Assembly (NCBI GenBank): GCA_018242165.1
Contig: JAFECL010000033.1
Location: forward strand, 1 to 37,334
Origin: Pseudomonadota bacterium
Lineage (GTDB): Bacteria > Pseudomonadota > Alphaproteobacteria > Sphingomonadales > Sphingomonadaceae
Direction: 5' to 3'
DNA: 37,334 nucleotides
Made by a program: the position numbers and the translations under genes. The notes under the pieces were generated by a model. That model was given only the letters and a program-made list of their open reading frames with translations, was not told the DNA's origin and searched no databases. This document shows positions 1 through 11,350 of the stretch, one piece after another (position 1 is the first letter of the stretch; every line of letters starts with the position of its first letter).

Positions 1-1334
1 TCCTTCTTGGCGATCCGCGCCTCGCGCTCGCCCTTCTGGACCATGTTCACGATCCGGCGGAACTCGGGCAGGCTCATGCCGGTGGCGGCGGCAATGTCGG
101 CCACTTCGGCGCGGATCCGTTCGACCGCGTCGGCCTCGTTGGCGGCAAAGGCCGACCACTTCTTGTCGCGCCCGGCGACCGAGGCCAGCCAGCCATCGTC
201 AAGTTCGTGACCGACATAGCTGTCGAGGAAATCCTTGCGGCTGACCTTGTGGCGTTCGGCCAGGCGCAGCATCTGTCCGCCCAGCGCGGTCAGGCGCCGG
301 TTGAAGGCATAGAGGTTGTCGACCAGGTATTCGATTTTGCTGGCGTGGAACTGCACGCTCTCGACCTGCGCGGTCAGGTCTTCGCGCAGCTGCTGATAGG
401 TCTTTTCCTTGGCCGGGGTGAAGGCCCCGCCGGCGCCCATCGCCACCAGCCGCTCGCTCTGGATCTTTTCAAACCGGCGGAACAGGTCGGTGATCTGGGC
501 GAAGCGCTCCAGCGCCTCGGGCTTCAGCTGGGCTTCCATCTGGGCAAGGCTGAGGGTGTTGTCCTCCTCCTCTTCCTCGACCGGGCGCTTGGCGCGGCGC
601 TCGATGCCGTCCTCGTCGTCCTCGTCGGGCTGCTCTTCCTCTTCCTCGATGTCTTCCTCTTCCTTGTAGGAAGGGCCGGCGACGCTTTCGCTGATCTCGC
701 CGTCGCCATCGTTCTCGCCGTCTTCGGTCAGGTTCTCGGGCTGCGGCTCCTTCGACAGCATGGCGTCGAGATCGAGGATCTCGCGCAGCTGCATCTCGCC
801 GTTGTTCAGCGCTTCCGACCACTGGATGATCGCGTGGAAGGTGATCGGGCTTTCGCACAGCCCCAGGATCATCGTGTCGCGGCCGGCCTCGATCCGCTTG
901 GCGATGGCGATTTCGCCCTCGCGGCTGAGCAGTTCCACCGCGCCCATCTCGCGCAGGTACATCCGCACCGGATCGTCGGTGCGGTCGATGGTTTCCTTCT
1001 TCTTCTCGATGGTGATCCGCTCGGGCGCCTGATCGGCATCGTCGGGCTCGTCCATGCTGCCATCGTCGGGCTCGACCGCATCCTCGTCGCTCTCGACGAT
1101 GTTGACGCCCATTTCGCTGATCGCGGCCATGATGTCCTCGATCTGCTCCGACGACATCTGGTCTTGCGGCAGGGCCTCGTTCAGCTCGTCATAGGTGATC
1201 ACGCCGCGCCGTTTGGCGCGCGCGATCAGCTTCTTGATCGAGGCATCGTTCAGATCGATCAGCGGGGCATCGCCTTCGCCACGGCCCGCCGCCTCGATCC
1301 CGTCGTCGCCACCCGCCAGTTCTTCGTCCATCAT
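1..1334 (-). CDS. rpoD: RNA polymerase primary sigma factor RpoD (sigma-70), 3' end outside window
   Basis: Primary sigma factor that directs core RNA polymerase to housekeeping promoters. The leftward frame starts at ATG 1334-1332 (MMDEELAGGDDG) and runs open off the left edge, giving about 444 codons. An N-terminal region 1.1-like domain (ITYDELNEALP, roughly residues 45-56) is followed by region 1.2 near residues 119-150 (DDPVRMYLREMGAVELLSRE), which is diagnostic for RpoD. The long non-conserved region comes next and contains a very acidic, glutamate-rich insert around residues 220-260. The visible part stops before conserved regions 2-4. A second ATG adjoins the chosen one, so the start may shift by one codon. 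The gene lies 48 bp downstream of dnaG in the same direction, the classical macromolecular-synthesis arrangement. Confidence 0.95.
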   Translation of the reverse strand, partial: MMDEELAGGDDGIEAAGRGEGDAPLIDLNDASIKKLIARAKRRGVITYDELNEALPQDQMSSEQIEDIMAAISEMGVNIVESDEDAVEPDDGSMDEPDDADQAPERITIEKKKETIDRTDDPVRMYLREMGAVELLSREGEIAIAKRIEAGRDTMILGLCESPITFHAIIQWSEALNNGEMQLREILDLDAMLSKEPQPENLTEDGENDGDGEISESVAGPSYKEEEDIEEEEEQPDEDDEDGIERRAKRPVEEEEEDNTLSLAQMEAQLKPEALERFAQITDLFRRFEKIQSERLVAMGAGGAFTPAKEKTYQQLREDLTAQVESVQFHASKIEYLVDNLYAFNRRLTALGGQMLRLAERHKVSRKDFLDSYVGHELDDGWLASVAGRDKKWSAFAANEADAVERIRAEVADIAAATGMSLPEFRRIVNMVQKGEREARIAKK

Positions 1335-1352
1335 GGTCTTCGCTATTCCCGA

Positions 1353-1387
1353 GGGGGCCAGGCGCCCCCGAATATATTTCAATTATA
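1353..1387 (-). promoter_or_regulatory. Possible rpoD promoter -10 element and leader hairpin
   Basis: On the minus strand a perfect TATAAT lies at 1387-1382, overlapping the dnaG stop codon. It is followed by an AT-rich stretch and a hairpin with 6-bp arms (GGGGGC at 1353-1358, GCCCCC at 1364-1369). I see no good -35 hexamer 16-18 bp upstream, so this is a weak promoter call. The hairpin has no U-tract in the direction of transcription, so it reads as a leader structure and not as a dnaG terminator. Confidence 0.3.
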
Positions 1388-3182
1388 CCGCTCGATCAGC
1401 ACCTGCGCCGGCCATGTGCCGCAGCCGCGCGTCAAATTCCAGCTTTCTCTTCACCAGCCGCTGCTGTTCCTCGATATCGAACCGCTCGGTTGCCGCGGCG
1501 ATGGCCGCCTCCAGCTGCGGTTCCTCGACCAGCATGGCCACGGCAGCGGCCAGCGCCCGCACCGCTTCGGGCGGCTCCACCCCCTCCGAAACGAAGGGGA
1601 AGGGCATGCGGGCATAGTCTTCGGGTTGCGGTGCGGCCAGCGCTTTGGCCGCCAATATGGTGCCCAGCGCCGCGCTTTCAAGCGGGGTTTGTTGATCAAG
1701 TGCATCCAGCAGCGCCGCGATCCGCGCATCGCGCGGGGCCAGGCGGGTCAGGGCCTCGGCCTGGCGGGCCAGTTCCTGCGGATGGCGCAGCAGCCCGGCA
1801 ACCACGGCGGCCAGCAGCTGGCGCGTCGCGGCGCCGGCGGGGCGGGGGGCAGAGGCGCGCTGGGCCACCGGGGCGGGCGAACCACGGCGCGGAGTGAATC
1901 CGGCATTCTCGCGGCGGGGGAAGGCAAAGGCCGAGAACCGGTCCATCAGTTCGCGCCGGTAGAGCGCCTGGATGTCCTTGTCGGCAATGGTCTCCACCTG
2001 GGCCAGCAGCCGCGCCTTCAGCCCCGCCTTGGCCTCGGGTGTGGTCAGCGGCAGGGCATCGCGCTCGTGCGCCCACAGCGTGTCGAGCAGGCTTTGTGCC
2101 CCTTCGATCAGCCGTTCCATCGCGCCGGCGCCCTGCTGCTTGACCAGATCGTCCGGGTCCAGCCCCGGCGGCAGCCGGGCGATCCGCAGCGAGTGGGCCG
2201 GGCGCAGCAGCGGCAGGGCGCGGGTAACGGCGCGCATCGCCGCGCGCTGGCCGGCGGCATCGCCGTCGAAGCACAGCACCGGGGTTTCGACCACGCGCCA
2301 CAGCAGCTCGATCTGCCGCTCGGTCAGCGCGGTGCCCAGCGGCGCCACCGCCTCGCCGATCCCGGCGGCGGCCAGCGCGATGACATCCATATAGCCTTCG
2401 ACCACCAGCAGCCGGCCAGACTTGCGCGCCAGCGGCCCGGCGCGGTGGAAGTTGTAGAGGGTGCGGCCCTTGTCAAACAGCGGTGTATCGGGCGAATTCA
2501 GATACTTAGGTGCATCGGTCTTGGCGGCATCGAGGATCCGCCCGCCAAAGCCGATCACCCGCCCCCGGGCATCCTCGATCGGCAGCATCAGGCGGCCACG
2601 GAAGCGGTCGTAGGGCTCCTTGTCGTCCACCGCGATCCGCAGCCCGGCCTCGATCAGCATCGCCTCGGGGAACTGCTTCAGCGCCGCCTTCAAGGCCTGC
2701 CGCCCCTCCGGCGCATAGCCGAAGCCGAAGCGCTGCACGGTGTGGGCATCGAAGCCCCGGGTGGCGAGATAGGCCCGCGCCCGCTCGCCCTCCGCCCCGG
2801 CCAGCTGGCTGACGAACCAGGCCTGCGCGGCCGCAGTCACATCGTGCAGCCCGGCTTCCTGTTCGGCGCGTTTGGCCGCGCGCGGATCGGCGGCGGGCAC
2901 TTCCATCCCCGCCTCGGCCGCCAGCTCGCGGATCGCGTCCATGAAGGCCAGCCCGCGCTGGTCGGTCATCCAGCGGATCACGTCGCCATGGGCGCCGCAG
3001 CCAAAGCAGTGGTAAAAGCCCTTTTCGTCGTTGACGGTGAAGCTGGGCGACTTCTCGTTATGGAACGGGCAACAGGCCTTGAATTCGCGCCCCGCCTTGG
3101 TCAGCCGCGTGGTGCGGCCGATCACCGCCGACAGCGAGAGCCGCGCGCGCAATTCGTCCAGCCATTGCGGGCTGAGCGACAC
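1383..3182 (-). CDS. dnaG: DNA primase DnaG
   Basis: Synthesises RNA primers for DNA replication in association with the replicative helicase. The 599-residue length is normal for alphaproteobacterial DnaG. An N-terminal CHC2 zinc finger is visible (C38-P-F-H41, then C59-F-G-C62), followed by the catalytic core and a TOPRIM domain with glutamate E262 in EGYMDV and the DxD pair D306/D308 in FDGDAAG. The C-terminal part, beyond about residue 430, is the variable helicase-binding region. The start codon is GTG, 5 bp after the yqeY stop and preceded by a purine-rich GAGGGGGG stretch, so the two genes are probably co-transcribed. rpoD follows. Confidence 0.96.
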   Translation of the reverse strand: MSLSPQWLDELRARLSLSAVIGRTTRLTKAGREFKACCPFHNEKSPSFTVNDEKGFYHCFGCGAHGDVIRWMTDQRGLAFMDAIRELAAEAGMEVPAADPRAAKRAEQEAGLHDVTAAAQAWFVSQLAGAEGERARAYLATRGFDAHTVQRFGFGYAPEGRQALKAALKQFPEAMLIEAGLRIAVDDKEPYDRFRGRLMLPIEDARGRVIGFGGRILDAAKTDAPKYLNSPDTPLFDKGRTLYNFHRAGPLARKSGRLLVVEGYMDVIALAAAGIGEAVAPLGTALTERQIELLWRVVETPVLCFDGDAAGQRAAMRAVTRALPLLRPAHSLRIARLPPGLDPDDLVKQQGAGAMERLIEGAQSLLDTLWAHERDALPLTTPEAKAGLKARLLAQVETIADKDIQALYRRELMDRFSAFAFPRRENAGFTPRRGSPAPVAQRASAPRPAGAATRQLLAAVVAGLLRHPQELARQAEALTRLAPRDARIAALLDALDQQTPLESAALGTILAAKALAAPQPEDYARMPFPFVSEGVEPPEAVRALAAAVAMLVEEPQLEAAIAAATERFDIEEQQRLVKRKLEFDARLRHMAGAGADRAV

Positions 3183-3187
3183 CCCCC

Positions 3188-3640
3188 TCAGGCCAGCGCG
3201 GCTTTGACCAGGCCGCTGGCCTTGCCCATGTCGAGCTGGGTGCCGTGGCGCGCCTTCAGTTCGGCGATCACGCGCCCCATGTCCTTCATCCCGGCCGCGC
3301 CGGTTTCGGCGATGATGGCGGCGATGGCCGCCTTGACGTCATCCTCGCCCATCTGCTGCGGCAGGAACGCTTCGATCACCGCCAGCTCGGCGGCTTCGGC
3401 ATCGGCCAGTTCCTGGCGCCCGCCCTTCATGTAAAGATCGATCGATTCGCGGCGCTGTTTGGCCATCTTCTGCAGAACATCGACCACCAGCGCATCGTCA
3501 TCGGGCAAAGATGCCGCGGTGCGCAGCTCGATATCCTTGTCCTTCAGCTTGGCCAGGATCAGGCGCACCGCCGCCAGCCGCCCCTTGTCGCCGCTCTTCA
3601 TCGCCGCCACCTGCGCGGCCTTGATCGTTTCCCGAAGCAT
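3188..3640 (-). CDS. GatB/YqeY domain-containing protein
   Basis: Protein of about 150 residues starting MLRETIKAAQ at ATG 3640. It corresponds to the free-standing GatB/YqeY family, related to the C-terminal tRNA-binding domain of the GatB subunit of Asp/Glu-tRNA amidotransferase. Features match the family: an N-terminal helical part (LAAVRLILAKLKDKDIELR), the conserved KQRRESIDLY segment near residue 60, and a C-terminal helical domain (MKDMGRVIAELKARHG). The molecular role of stand-alone YqeY proteins is not settled; adjacency to dnaG-rpoD is common in proteobacteria. A longer in-frame upstream extension exists, but it lacks family similarity and would run across the divergent promoter region of carA, so I use the internal ATG. 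Confidence 0.88.
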   Translation of the reverse strand: MLRETIKAAQVAAMKSGDKGRLAAVRLILAKLKDKDIELRTAASLPDDDALVVDVLQKMAKQRRESIDLYMKGGRQELADAEAAELAVIEAFLPQQMGEDDVKAAIAAIIAETGAAGMKDMGRVIAELKARHGTQLDMGKASGLVKAALA

Positions 3641-3717
3641 TGTACCAATTCCCGTGGATAAGCGCGGGCGCCGCCCGCCTGGGGCCGCTCTAGCCTGAAA
3701 TAATCTCCGCTGGAAGG

Positions 3718-3746
3718 TTGACGGGGCAGGCCATGGGGGATACCCG
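3718..3746 (+). promoter_or_regulatory. Candidate carA promoter
   Basis: TTGACG at 3718-3723, a 17-bp spacer, then TACCCG at 3741-3746, about 50 bp upstream of carA in the yqeY/carA divergent gap. The -35 is good and the -10 is poor but of a type common in GC-rich alphaproteobacteria. The ribBX promoter in this window has a similar -10 (TACCCC). Confidence 0.4.
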
Positions 3747-3794
3747 CCGCCCCTTAGCACCCATTGCCGGAAACCCTTACGGAGCGCCCTCTTC

Positions 3795-4961
3795 ATGGCC
3801 GACGCCGCCCTTTCGTCTGCGCCCAAACCCGATGGAGCCACCGGCGTGCTGGTGCTGGCCGATGGCCATGTGATCTGGGGCCGGGGCTTTGGCGCCACCG
3901 GCAGCGCGGTGGGCGAGGTGTGCTTCAACACCGCGATGACCGGCTATCAGGAAGTGATGACCGATCCCAGCTATGCCGGGCAGATCGTTACCTTCACCTT
4001 CCCGCACATCGGCAATGTCGGCGTGAATGACGAGGATCTGGAAAGCAGGGTCGATGGCGCGGTGGGCTGCGTGGTGCGCGAGGATGTCACCGCGCCCAGC
4101 AATTTCCGCTCCACCGGGCGGTTCGAGGCATGGCTGGCGGCCAAGGGCAAGATCGGCCTCTCGGGCATCGACACCCGCGCGCTCACCCGCCGCATCCGCC
4201 TGTCGGGCGCGCCCAATGCGGTGATCGCGCACGATCCCGCCGGGAACTTCGACCTGCCCGCGCTGCTGGCCCGCGCGCGCGACTGGCCGGGGCTGGAAGG
4301 GATGGACCTTGCGAGGCAGGTCAGCCGCAAGGCTGCCGAAGGCTGGGAAGGCGGCACCTGGGCGCTGGGCAAGGGCTATGCCCGATCCCCGCGCGATGCC
4401 CGCCCGCACGTGGTGGCGATGGATTTCGGCGCGAAGGACAATATCTTCCGCAATCTGGTCAAGGCCGGGGCGCGCGTTACCGTGGTGCCGGGCGAAACCA
4501 CGCTGGAACAGGTGCTGGCGCTGGAGCCGGCGGGCGTGTTCCTTTCTAACGGGCCGGGCGATCCGGCGGCCACCGGGCTCTATGCCGTGCCGGTGATCAA
4601 GGGGCTGCTGGAACGGAACATTCCCGTCTTCGGCATCTGCCTTGGCCACCAGATGCTGGCGCTGGCCGCCGGGGCCAGGACGATCAAGATGCACCAGGGT
4701 CACCGCGGCGCGAACCATCCGGTCAAGCGGCTGGAAGACGGCGTGGTCGAGATCACCAGCATGAACCACGGCTTTGCGGTGGACAATGCCAGCCTGCCCG
4801 CCGGGGTGGAGGAAACCCACCTCTCGCTGTTCGACGGCAGCAACTGCGGCATCGCGGTAAAGGGCAAGCCGGCGTTCAGCGTGCAATACCACCCCGAGGC
4901 CAGCCCGGGGCCGATGGACAGCTTCTATCTGTTCGAGCGGTTTGTGGGGGGGCTGGGGTGA
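3795..4961 (+). CDS. carA: Carbamoyl-phosphate synthase small (glutaminase) subunit CarA
   Basis: Hydrolyses glutamine and channels ammonia to CarB for carbamoyl phosphate synthesis, feeding arginine and pyrimidine pathways. The 388 residues are standard. The N-terminal CPSase small-chain domain contains the family motif FNTAMTGYQEVMTDPSYAGQ. The C-terminal class I glutamine amidotransferase domain has nucleophile C282 in GICLGHQML and the catalytic H366/E368 pair in QYHPEASPGP. The ATG at 3795 is preceded by ACGGAG at suitable spacing. The stop TGA overlaps the GTG start of the following orphan gene by 4 bp, so that gene, and not carB, directly follows. Confidence 0.97.
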   Translation: MADAALSSAPKPDGATGVLVLADGHVIWGRGFGATGSAVGEVCFNTAMTGYQEVMTDPSYAGQIVTFTFPHIGNVGVNDEDLESRVDGAVGCVVREDVTAPSNFRSTGRFEAWLAAKGKIGLSGIDTRALTRRIRLSGAPNAVIAHDPAGNFDLPALLARARDWPGLEGMDLARQVSRKAAEGWEGGTWALGKGYARSPRDARPHVVAMDFGAKDNIFRNLVKAGARVTVVPGETTLEQVLALEPAGVFLSNGPGDPAATGLYAVPVIKGLLERNIPVFGICLGHQMLALAAGARTIKMHQGHRGANHPVKRLEDGVVEITSMNHGFAVDNASLPAGVEETHLSLFDGSNCGIAVKGKPAFSVQYHPEASPGPMDSFYLFERFVGGLG

Positions 4962-5535
4962 GCGGCAACCCCCTCATTTCTAAACGGCAATTTGACGTCC
5001 TGTCAGCATTGAAGCAGGCCGCCGATCAACCATTTGGTCCCGGCGATAGCTTTTATGATCATCGCAAGGGGTGGTTCCTCGCAAGCCAGTTGGTCGACAA
5101 GAAGCTTCTTACCGGCGGCGATGTGAGAGCGGTTTTGATTGATCTATGCGATAGTGGCTTAGTCGAGACCAAATTCGCAGAATCTGGACGCTATTTCCGG
5201 TTGACGGGAAAAGGATCCAGAAAGGTCGATGAAGGCCAGGATGAAGTATTAAATATTGATTCTGTGGATAGCTCTAAATGGACTGGAATTATTGAGCCTC
5301 CAAAGGTCTATCAGGCCCTTCATATTTTAAGTGATATGGAGGATGCCTGCGAAAAAATAGTTAATAATCATGACCGCGCTCAGATATTTGGATTAATTAG
5401 AGCATTGGAAGTGCTTTTGACAATTCCAGAGCCGCCAAGGCAGGGGGTTGTTAGTCTGTTGCGCGACCCAGTATTTGGTAATGTTGTTCAAGTAGCCACT
5501 TTTTTTGTAGCTCTTATAGGCGCGGTCAAACCCTA

Positions 5536-5536
<1 letters not shown>
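4958..5536 (+). CDS. Low-GC orphan gene between carA and carB, winged-helix-like protein
   Basis: I do not recognise this 192-residue protein. It starts with GTG at 4958 (GTGA overlap with the carA stop) and ends in TAA whose last base is the first base of the carB ATG (TAATG). Residues 1-95 resemble a winged helix: helices ([27 protein letters not shown]) followed by a wing-like hairpin ([10 protein letters not shown]). Residues about 120-155 are probably helical, and the last 20 residues are hydrophobic ([15 protein letters not shown]), a possible membrane anchor. Base composition is alien: by my count 5221-5460 is about 41% GC, while both neighbours are far higher, and codon use is AT-rich. 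It looks like a laterally acquired gene that keeps translational coupling of the carAB operon. Its function is unknown; a regulator or a defence-type cargo gene are both possible. Confidence 0.75.
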
Positions 5537-8871
<3,335 letters not shown>

Positions 8872-8906
8872 CGGATCACGCTTTCCCCCAGCTGCGGCCG
8901 TCCATC

Positions 8907-8930
8907 TCCCGTTACGCTACGGCAACGGGA
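8907..8930 (+). other. Hairpin between carB and greA
   Basis: Perfect 7-bp inverted repeat (TCCCGTT at 8907-8913, AACGGGA at 8924-8930) with a 10-nt loop in the 102-bp carB-greA gap. No U-tract follows, so it could be a weak or factor-dependent carB terminator or a structure in the greA leader. I see no clear promoter hexamers between it and greA. Confidence 0.35.
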
Positions 8931-8973
8931 TAGCGGACTAGTCGCTGAACGAACCAGTGGAGGCCTTGAGCGA

Positions 8974-9450
8974 ATGGCGAGTATCGAAAAGCTGCCCATG
9001 CTGGCTGAAGGCTATGAGCGCCTGATCGCCGAGCTGAAGCTGCTGCGTGAGGAGCGGCCCAAGATCGTCGAGGCGATCGAGGAGGCGCGCGCCCATGGCG
9101 ACCTTTCGGAAAATGCCGAATACCACGCTGCCAAGGAACGTCAGGGGCAGGTCGAGGCCCAGATCGCCGAGCTGGAAGACCGGGTCAGCCGCGCCCAGAT
9201 CGTCGATCCGACCACGCTGTCGGGCGACCGGATCGTGTTCGGCGCCACCGTCACCCTGCAGGATGATGACGAAAAGACCGTGCGCTACCAGATCGTCGGG
9301 CCTTACGAGGCCGACGCCAAGCTGGGGCGGATCAGCTACAATTCGCCGTTGGGCCGTGCGCTGATCGGCCGGCGGGTGGACGACGAGATCGAGGTGACGG
9401 TGCCTTCGGGCGACCGGTTCTACCTGGTCGAGCAGATCGAATTTATCTGA
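8974..9450 (+). CDS. greA: Transcription elongation factor GreA
   Basis: Rescues backtracked RNA polymerase by stimulating cleavage of the nascent transcript in the secondary channel. The 158-residue length is exactly that of the family. The N-terminal antiparallel coiled coil (about residues 1-75) carries the acidic tip and the family signature [18 protein letters not shown]. The C-terminal FKBP-like domain includes [12 protein letters not shown] and ends in the typical [19 protein letters not shown] region. GGAGG lies about 10 nt before the ATG. The gene ends just before a strong hairpin shared with a convergent gene. Confidence 0.97.
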   Translation: MASIEKLPMLAEGYERLIAELKLLREERPKIVEAIEEARAHGDLSENAEYHAAKERQGQVEAQIAELEDRVSRAQIVDPTTLSGDRIVFGATVTLQDDDEKTVRYQIVGPYEADAKLGRISYNSPLGRALIGRRVDDEIEVTVPSGDRFYLVEQIEFI

Positions 9451-9461
9451 GCGGTGCTGCC

Positions 9462-9482
9462 GCTCACCCCTCGGGGGTGAGC
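9462..9482. terminator. Bidirectional hairpin terminator between greA and the DUF4170 gene
   Basis: Perfect 9-bp inverted repeat: GCTCACCCC at 9462-9470 and GGGGTGAGC at 9474-9482, with a 3-nt TCG loop. It sits where two convergent genes end and includes the last codons of the leftward one. It lacks a U-tract on either side, so termination strength is uncertain. Confidence 0.5.
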
Positions 9483-9676
9483 AGCTTGTGCAGGTGCACC
9501 ACTACGTAGCGCATCTCGGCATCGTCCACCGTGCGTTGGGCCGCGCTGCGCCATGCCTTCACCGCGCTGTCGTAATCGGGATAGATCCCGACCACCTCGA
9601 CCTTGTCGAGATCGGCGAATTCGAGCGTCTGCGGGTTGCTGACCCGGCCGCCCATCACAAGGTGGAGTTTCTGCAT
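9464..9676 (-). CDS. DUF4170 family small protein
   Basis: A 70-residue protein, MQKLHLVMGGRV at the N-terminus, matching the small DUF4170 family that is common in alphaproteobacteria and has no known function. Typical segments are the LVMGGRVSNP start, DLDKVEVVGIYPDYDSAVKAWRS in the middle, and MRYVVVHLHKLL near the end. It has no signal peptide or membrane segment and is probably cytosolic. It is transcribed towards greA and shares the hairpin at its 3' end. Confidence 0.75.
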   Translation of the reverse strand: MQKLHLVMGGRVSNPQTLEFADLDKVEVVGIYPDYDSAVKAWRSAAQRTVDDAEMRYVVVHLHKLLTPEG

Positions 9677-9740
9677 CGTGTGCCCCTGGGGAAGGTTTCA
9701 GGAGGGCGCCGATAGGGCCGCGCGCCGCTGTCGGCAAGGC

Positions 9741-9938
9741 CTAGCGCGGCGGTCGGGCGAGATATTCGACCAAAGATAGCGCCGGCCCCAGCCATTTGCC
9801 CAGCCGCCGTTCCCAGCCGCGCGGTGCGGCCATGCCGACCAGCGCGCCGACCACCAGCGCGGCCACCACCCCGGCGCCGACATATTCGCCGGCCAGTTCG
9901 CCCAGGCTTTCGGGCGGGGCTGGATCAGTCTGCGGCAT
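9741..9938 (-). CDS. Small single-pass membrane protein, end of DUF883/holin operon
   Basis: A 65-residue protein beginning MPQTDPAPPES at ATG 9938, overlapping the preceding gene by 14 bp. It has one hydrophobic segment (YVGAGVVAALVVGALVGMAA, about residues 20-39) followed by a basic C-terminus. I do not recognise a named family. The position suggests it is the last gene of a leftward four-gene operon of small membrane proteins. A longer in-frame start at 9968 exists but would overlap its neighbour more heavily. Confidence 0.5.
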   Translation of the reverse strand: MPQTDPAPPESLGELAGEYVGAGVVAALVVGALVGMAAPRGWERRLGKWLGPALSLVEYLARPPR

Positions 9939-10248
9939 GCTCGCCTGCCTCCTCTGCGGTGGAACCACGGCCCACGCGCCAATCGCGCAGCGCGCCCAGC
10001 AGCGGCTTGCGGGCCAGCCACAGGCCCAGCACCGCCAGCGTGCCGATCACCACCCCGCGGCTGTCGGTGGCGACCTCCAGCGCTTCGCGGGCCACGGCCT
10101 GGGCGCGGGATTCGACATCGCGCCGCACCCGCTGGCCCAGCGCCTTCGGGGTCAGGCCGGCCTTCAGGCTGGCGGTATGTTCGGTCAGCCGGGCCCGGGC
10201 CGCGTCGCGTGCGGTGCGCAGGGCGGCCAGGCCGTCGTCCGCGCTCAT
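9925..10248 (-). CDS. Small membrane protein with long N-terminal helix (DUF3618-like)
   Basis: A 107-residue protein starting MSADDGLAALRTARDAARARL; the ATG overlaps the stop of the upstream holin-family gene (ATGA). Residues 1-60 are predicted amphipathic helix rich in Ala/Arg/Glu, then a hydrophobic stretch (GVVIGTLAVLGLWLARKPLL), then a short charged tail. This architecture resembles DUF3618-type proteins, which often accompany holin-III and DUF883-type proteins in alphaproteobacteria. The family assignment is tentative and the role unknown; an envelope function is inferred from the operon. Confidence 0.55.
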   Translation of the reverse strand: MSADDGLAALRTARDAARARLTEHTASLKAGLTPKALGQRVRRDVESRAQAVAREALEVATDSRGVVIGTLAVLGLWLARKPLLGALRDWRVGRGSTAEEAGEHAAD

Positions 10249-10616
10249 GGCTGGTCTTTCGTCTCGGCCAGCAGGCGGCGGATCCGCCGCACCCCGCTCC
10301 AGGCGCCCAGCGCGGCGCCGGCAACGATGCCCAGCAGCGCAACGACCACCAGCGCGGTGGCACCCCACCCGCCAAGATAGGGGGCCAGCGCGACGATCGC
10401 CCCGAGCACCAGCGCCATCAGCACGAAATAGAGCGCGGCAATCGCCAGCAGGCCAAAGCCGGCGATCCGCGCCGCCGCCTTGCCGACCAGCCGCGCGCGC
10501 GCCGTCTGATAGCCCAGCTCGGCCGAAATCGCGGCGCGCGCCTCGACGTTCAGCGCGCGCAATTCATCGCCCAGCGTCGGATCGCCGTCGGCGTCGGGCG
10601 TGTCGGCCGGGGCCAA
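10245..10616 (-). CDS. Phage-holin-III-superfamily membrane protein
   Basis: Small membrane protein whose core (TLGDELRALNVEARAAISAE, then two hydrophobic segments FGLLAIAALYFVLMALVLGA and GATALVVVALLGIVAGAAL) matches the 'phage holin family' proteins found chromosomally in many alphaproteobacteria. Despite the name these usually sit in housekeeping operons with DUF883/DUF3618 genes, as here, and there is no prophage around it. The start is uncertain: an ATG at 10724 would overlap the upstream gene by about 100 bp and add a tryptophan-rich non-conserved stretch, so I favour the TTG at 10616, just after the upstream stop, giving about 123 residues. Confidence 0.65.
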   Translation of the reverse strand: MAPADTPDADGDPTLGDELRALNVEARAAISAELGYQTARARLVGKAAARIAGFGLLAIAALYFVLMALVLGAIVALAPYLGGWGATALVVVALLGIVAGAALGAWSGVRRIRRLLAETKDQP

Positions 10617-10623
10617 GGCAGCC

Positions 10624-11265
10624 TCAGTCGTTGGCGAAGCTGAACAGGCGGGCCAGCACGAAGCCGACCACGGCCGCCAGCCCGATCGCCATGCCGGGGT
10701 TGTTGCGGGCCAGCTTCTTGGCATCTTCGCCCAGCTCGTTGATATCCTTGGAATCGAGCTTCACCGCCGCTTCCTGCAGGCTGCGCGCGGCGCTGCGGGC
10801 ATAGTCGCCATACCGGGCGCCAAGGTGTTCATCGACCGTGGCGGCGTTTTCGGCGACCAGCTTGCCCAGCCCGGTCAGCGCATCGCTGGCGCGGGCCTTG
10901 CCATCGTGGGCCAGCGCGGTGGCGCGTTCCTTCGCCTGGCCAGCCAGCACCTTGGCATCCTCGACCAGTTCGCCGCGCCGGCCATCCAGCTCCTCGCGGT
11001 AGGCGGCGGCACGATCCTTGGCCTTCTTGCCCAGCGCCTCGGCCCCGGTGCGGGCATCGTCGAGCGCGCGGGTAAAGCGGGTGGCGACGGCGGGCACGGT
11101 TTCCACCGCCTTCTTGCGCGGCGCGGCCTTGGCGGCGGGCTTGGCCTTGGGGGCAGCCGCCGCAGCCTTCGGCTTGGCGGCGGCCTTCGGCGCGGCCTTG
11201 GCGGGGGTGGCGCGGGGCTTGGCGGCGCGCTTGGTGGCGGGCTTCGTGGCGGGGGTATCGGCCAT
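10624..11265 (-). CDS. DUF883/ElaB-like membrane-anchored protein with histone-H1-like N-terminus
   Basis: A 213-residue protein starting MADTPATKPATKRAAKP at ATG 11265, with AAGGA at proper spacing upstream. Residues 1-55 are a Lys/Ala/Pro-rich, histone-H1-like low-complexity segment. The middle (about 60-180) is a long heptad-like helical region (AKERATALAHDGKARASDAL). A C-terminal hydrophobic anchor follows (NNPGMAIGLAAVVGFVLARLF). The C-terminal half resembles the ElaB/YqjD/DUF883 group, inner-membrane proteins that in E. coli bind ribosomes in stationary phase. The basic tail suggests binding of nucleic acid or ribosomes (inference). First gene of the four-gene leftward operon, divergent from eno. 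Confidence 0.65.
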   Translation of the reverse strand: MADTPATKPATKRAAKPRATPAKAAPKAAAKPKAAAAAPKAKPAAKAAPRKKAVETVPAVATRFTRALDDARTGAEALGKKAKDRAAAYREELDGRRGELVEDAKVLAGQAKERATALAHDGKARASDALTGLGKLVAENAATVDEHLGARYGDYARSAARSLQEAAVKLDSKDINELGEDAKKLARNNPGMAIGLAAVVGFVLARLFSFAND

Positions 11266-11330
11266 GGTGGTTTCCTTGTCCTGCCCCGCTGCCGGGGCCA
11301 TGAGCGGCAAAGTGGCGATGCCGGGGCGTT

Positions 11331-11344
11331 TTCGCAAGTGCGAA
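11331..11344. promoter_or_regulatory. Palindrome in the DUF883-eno divergent region
   Basis: A 14-bp inverted repeat, TTCGCA-AG-TGCGAA, lies 7 bp upstream of the candidate eno -35 and about 65 bp upstream of the DUF883-like start. The position fits an operator acting on one or both divergent genes. No cognate regulator can be named. Confidence 0.35.
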
Positions 11345-11350
11345 TGCACC

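Noticed and set aside
207-3434. Very long plus-strand open frame (over 1000 codons) across rpoD and dnaG
   Set aside because: It is antisense to two certain genes and arises from GC-rich codon bias; its translation has no domain and is low in plausible structure.
10245-10616. Prophage or lysis cassette because of the holin-family protein
   Set aside because: No endolysin, spanin or structural phage gene is near. This family is commonly chromosomal beside DUF883/DUF3618-type genes.
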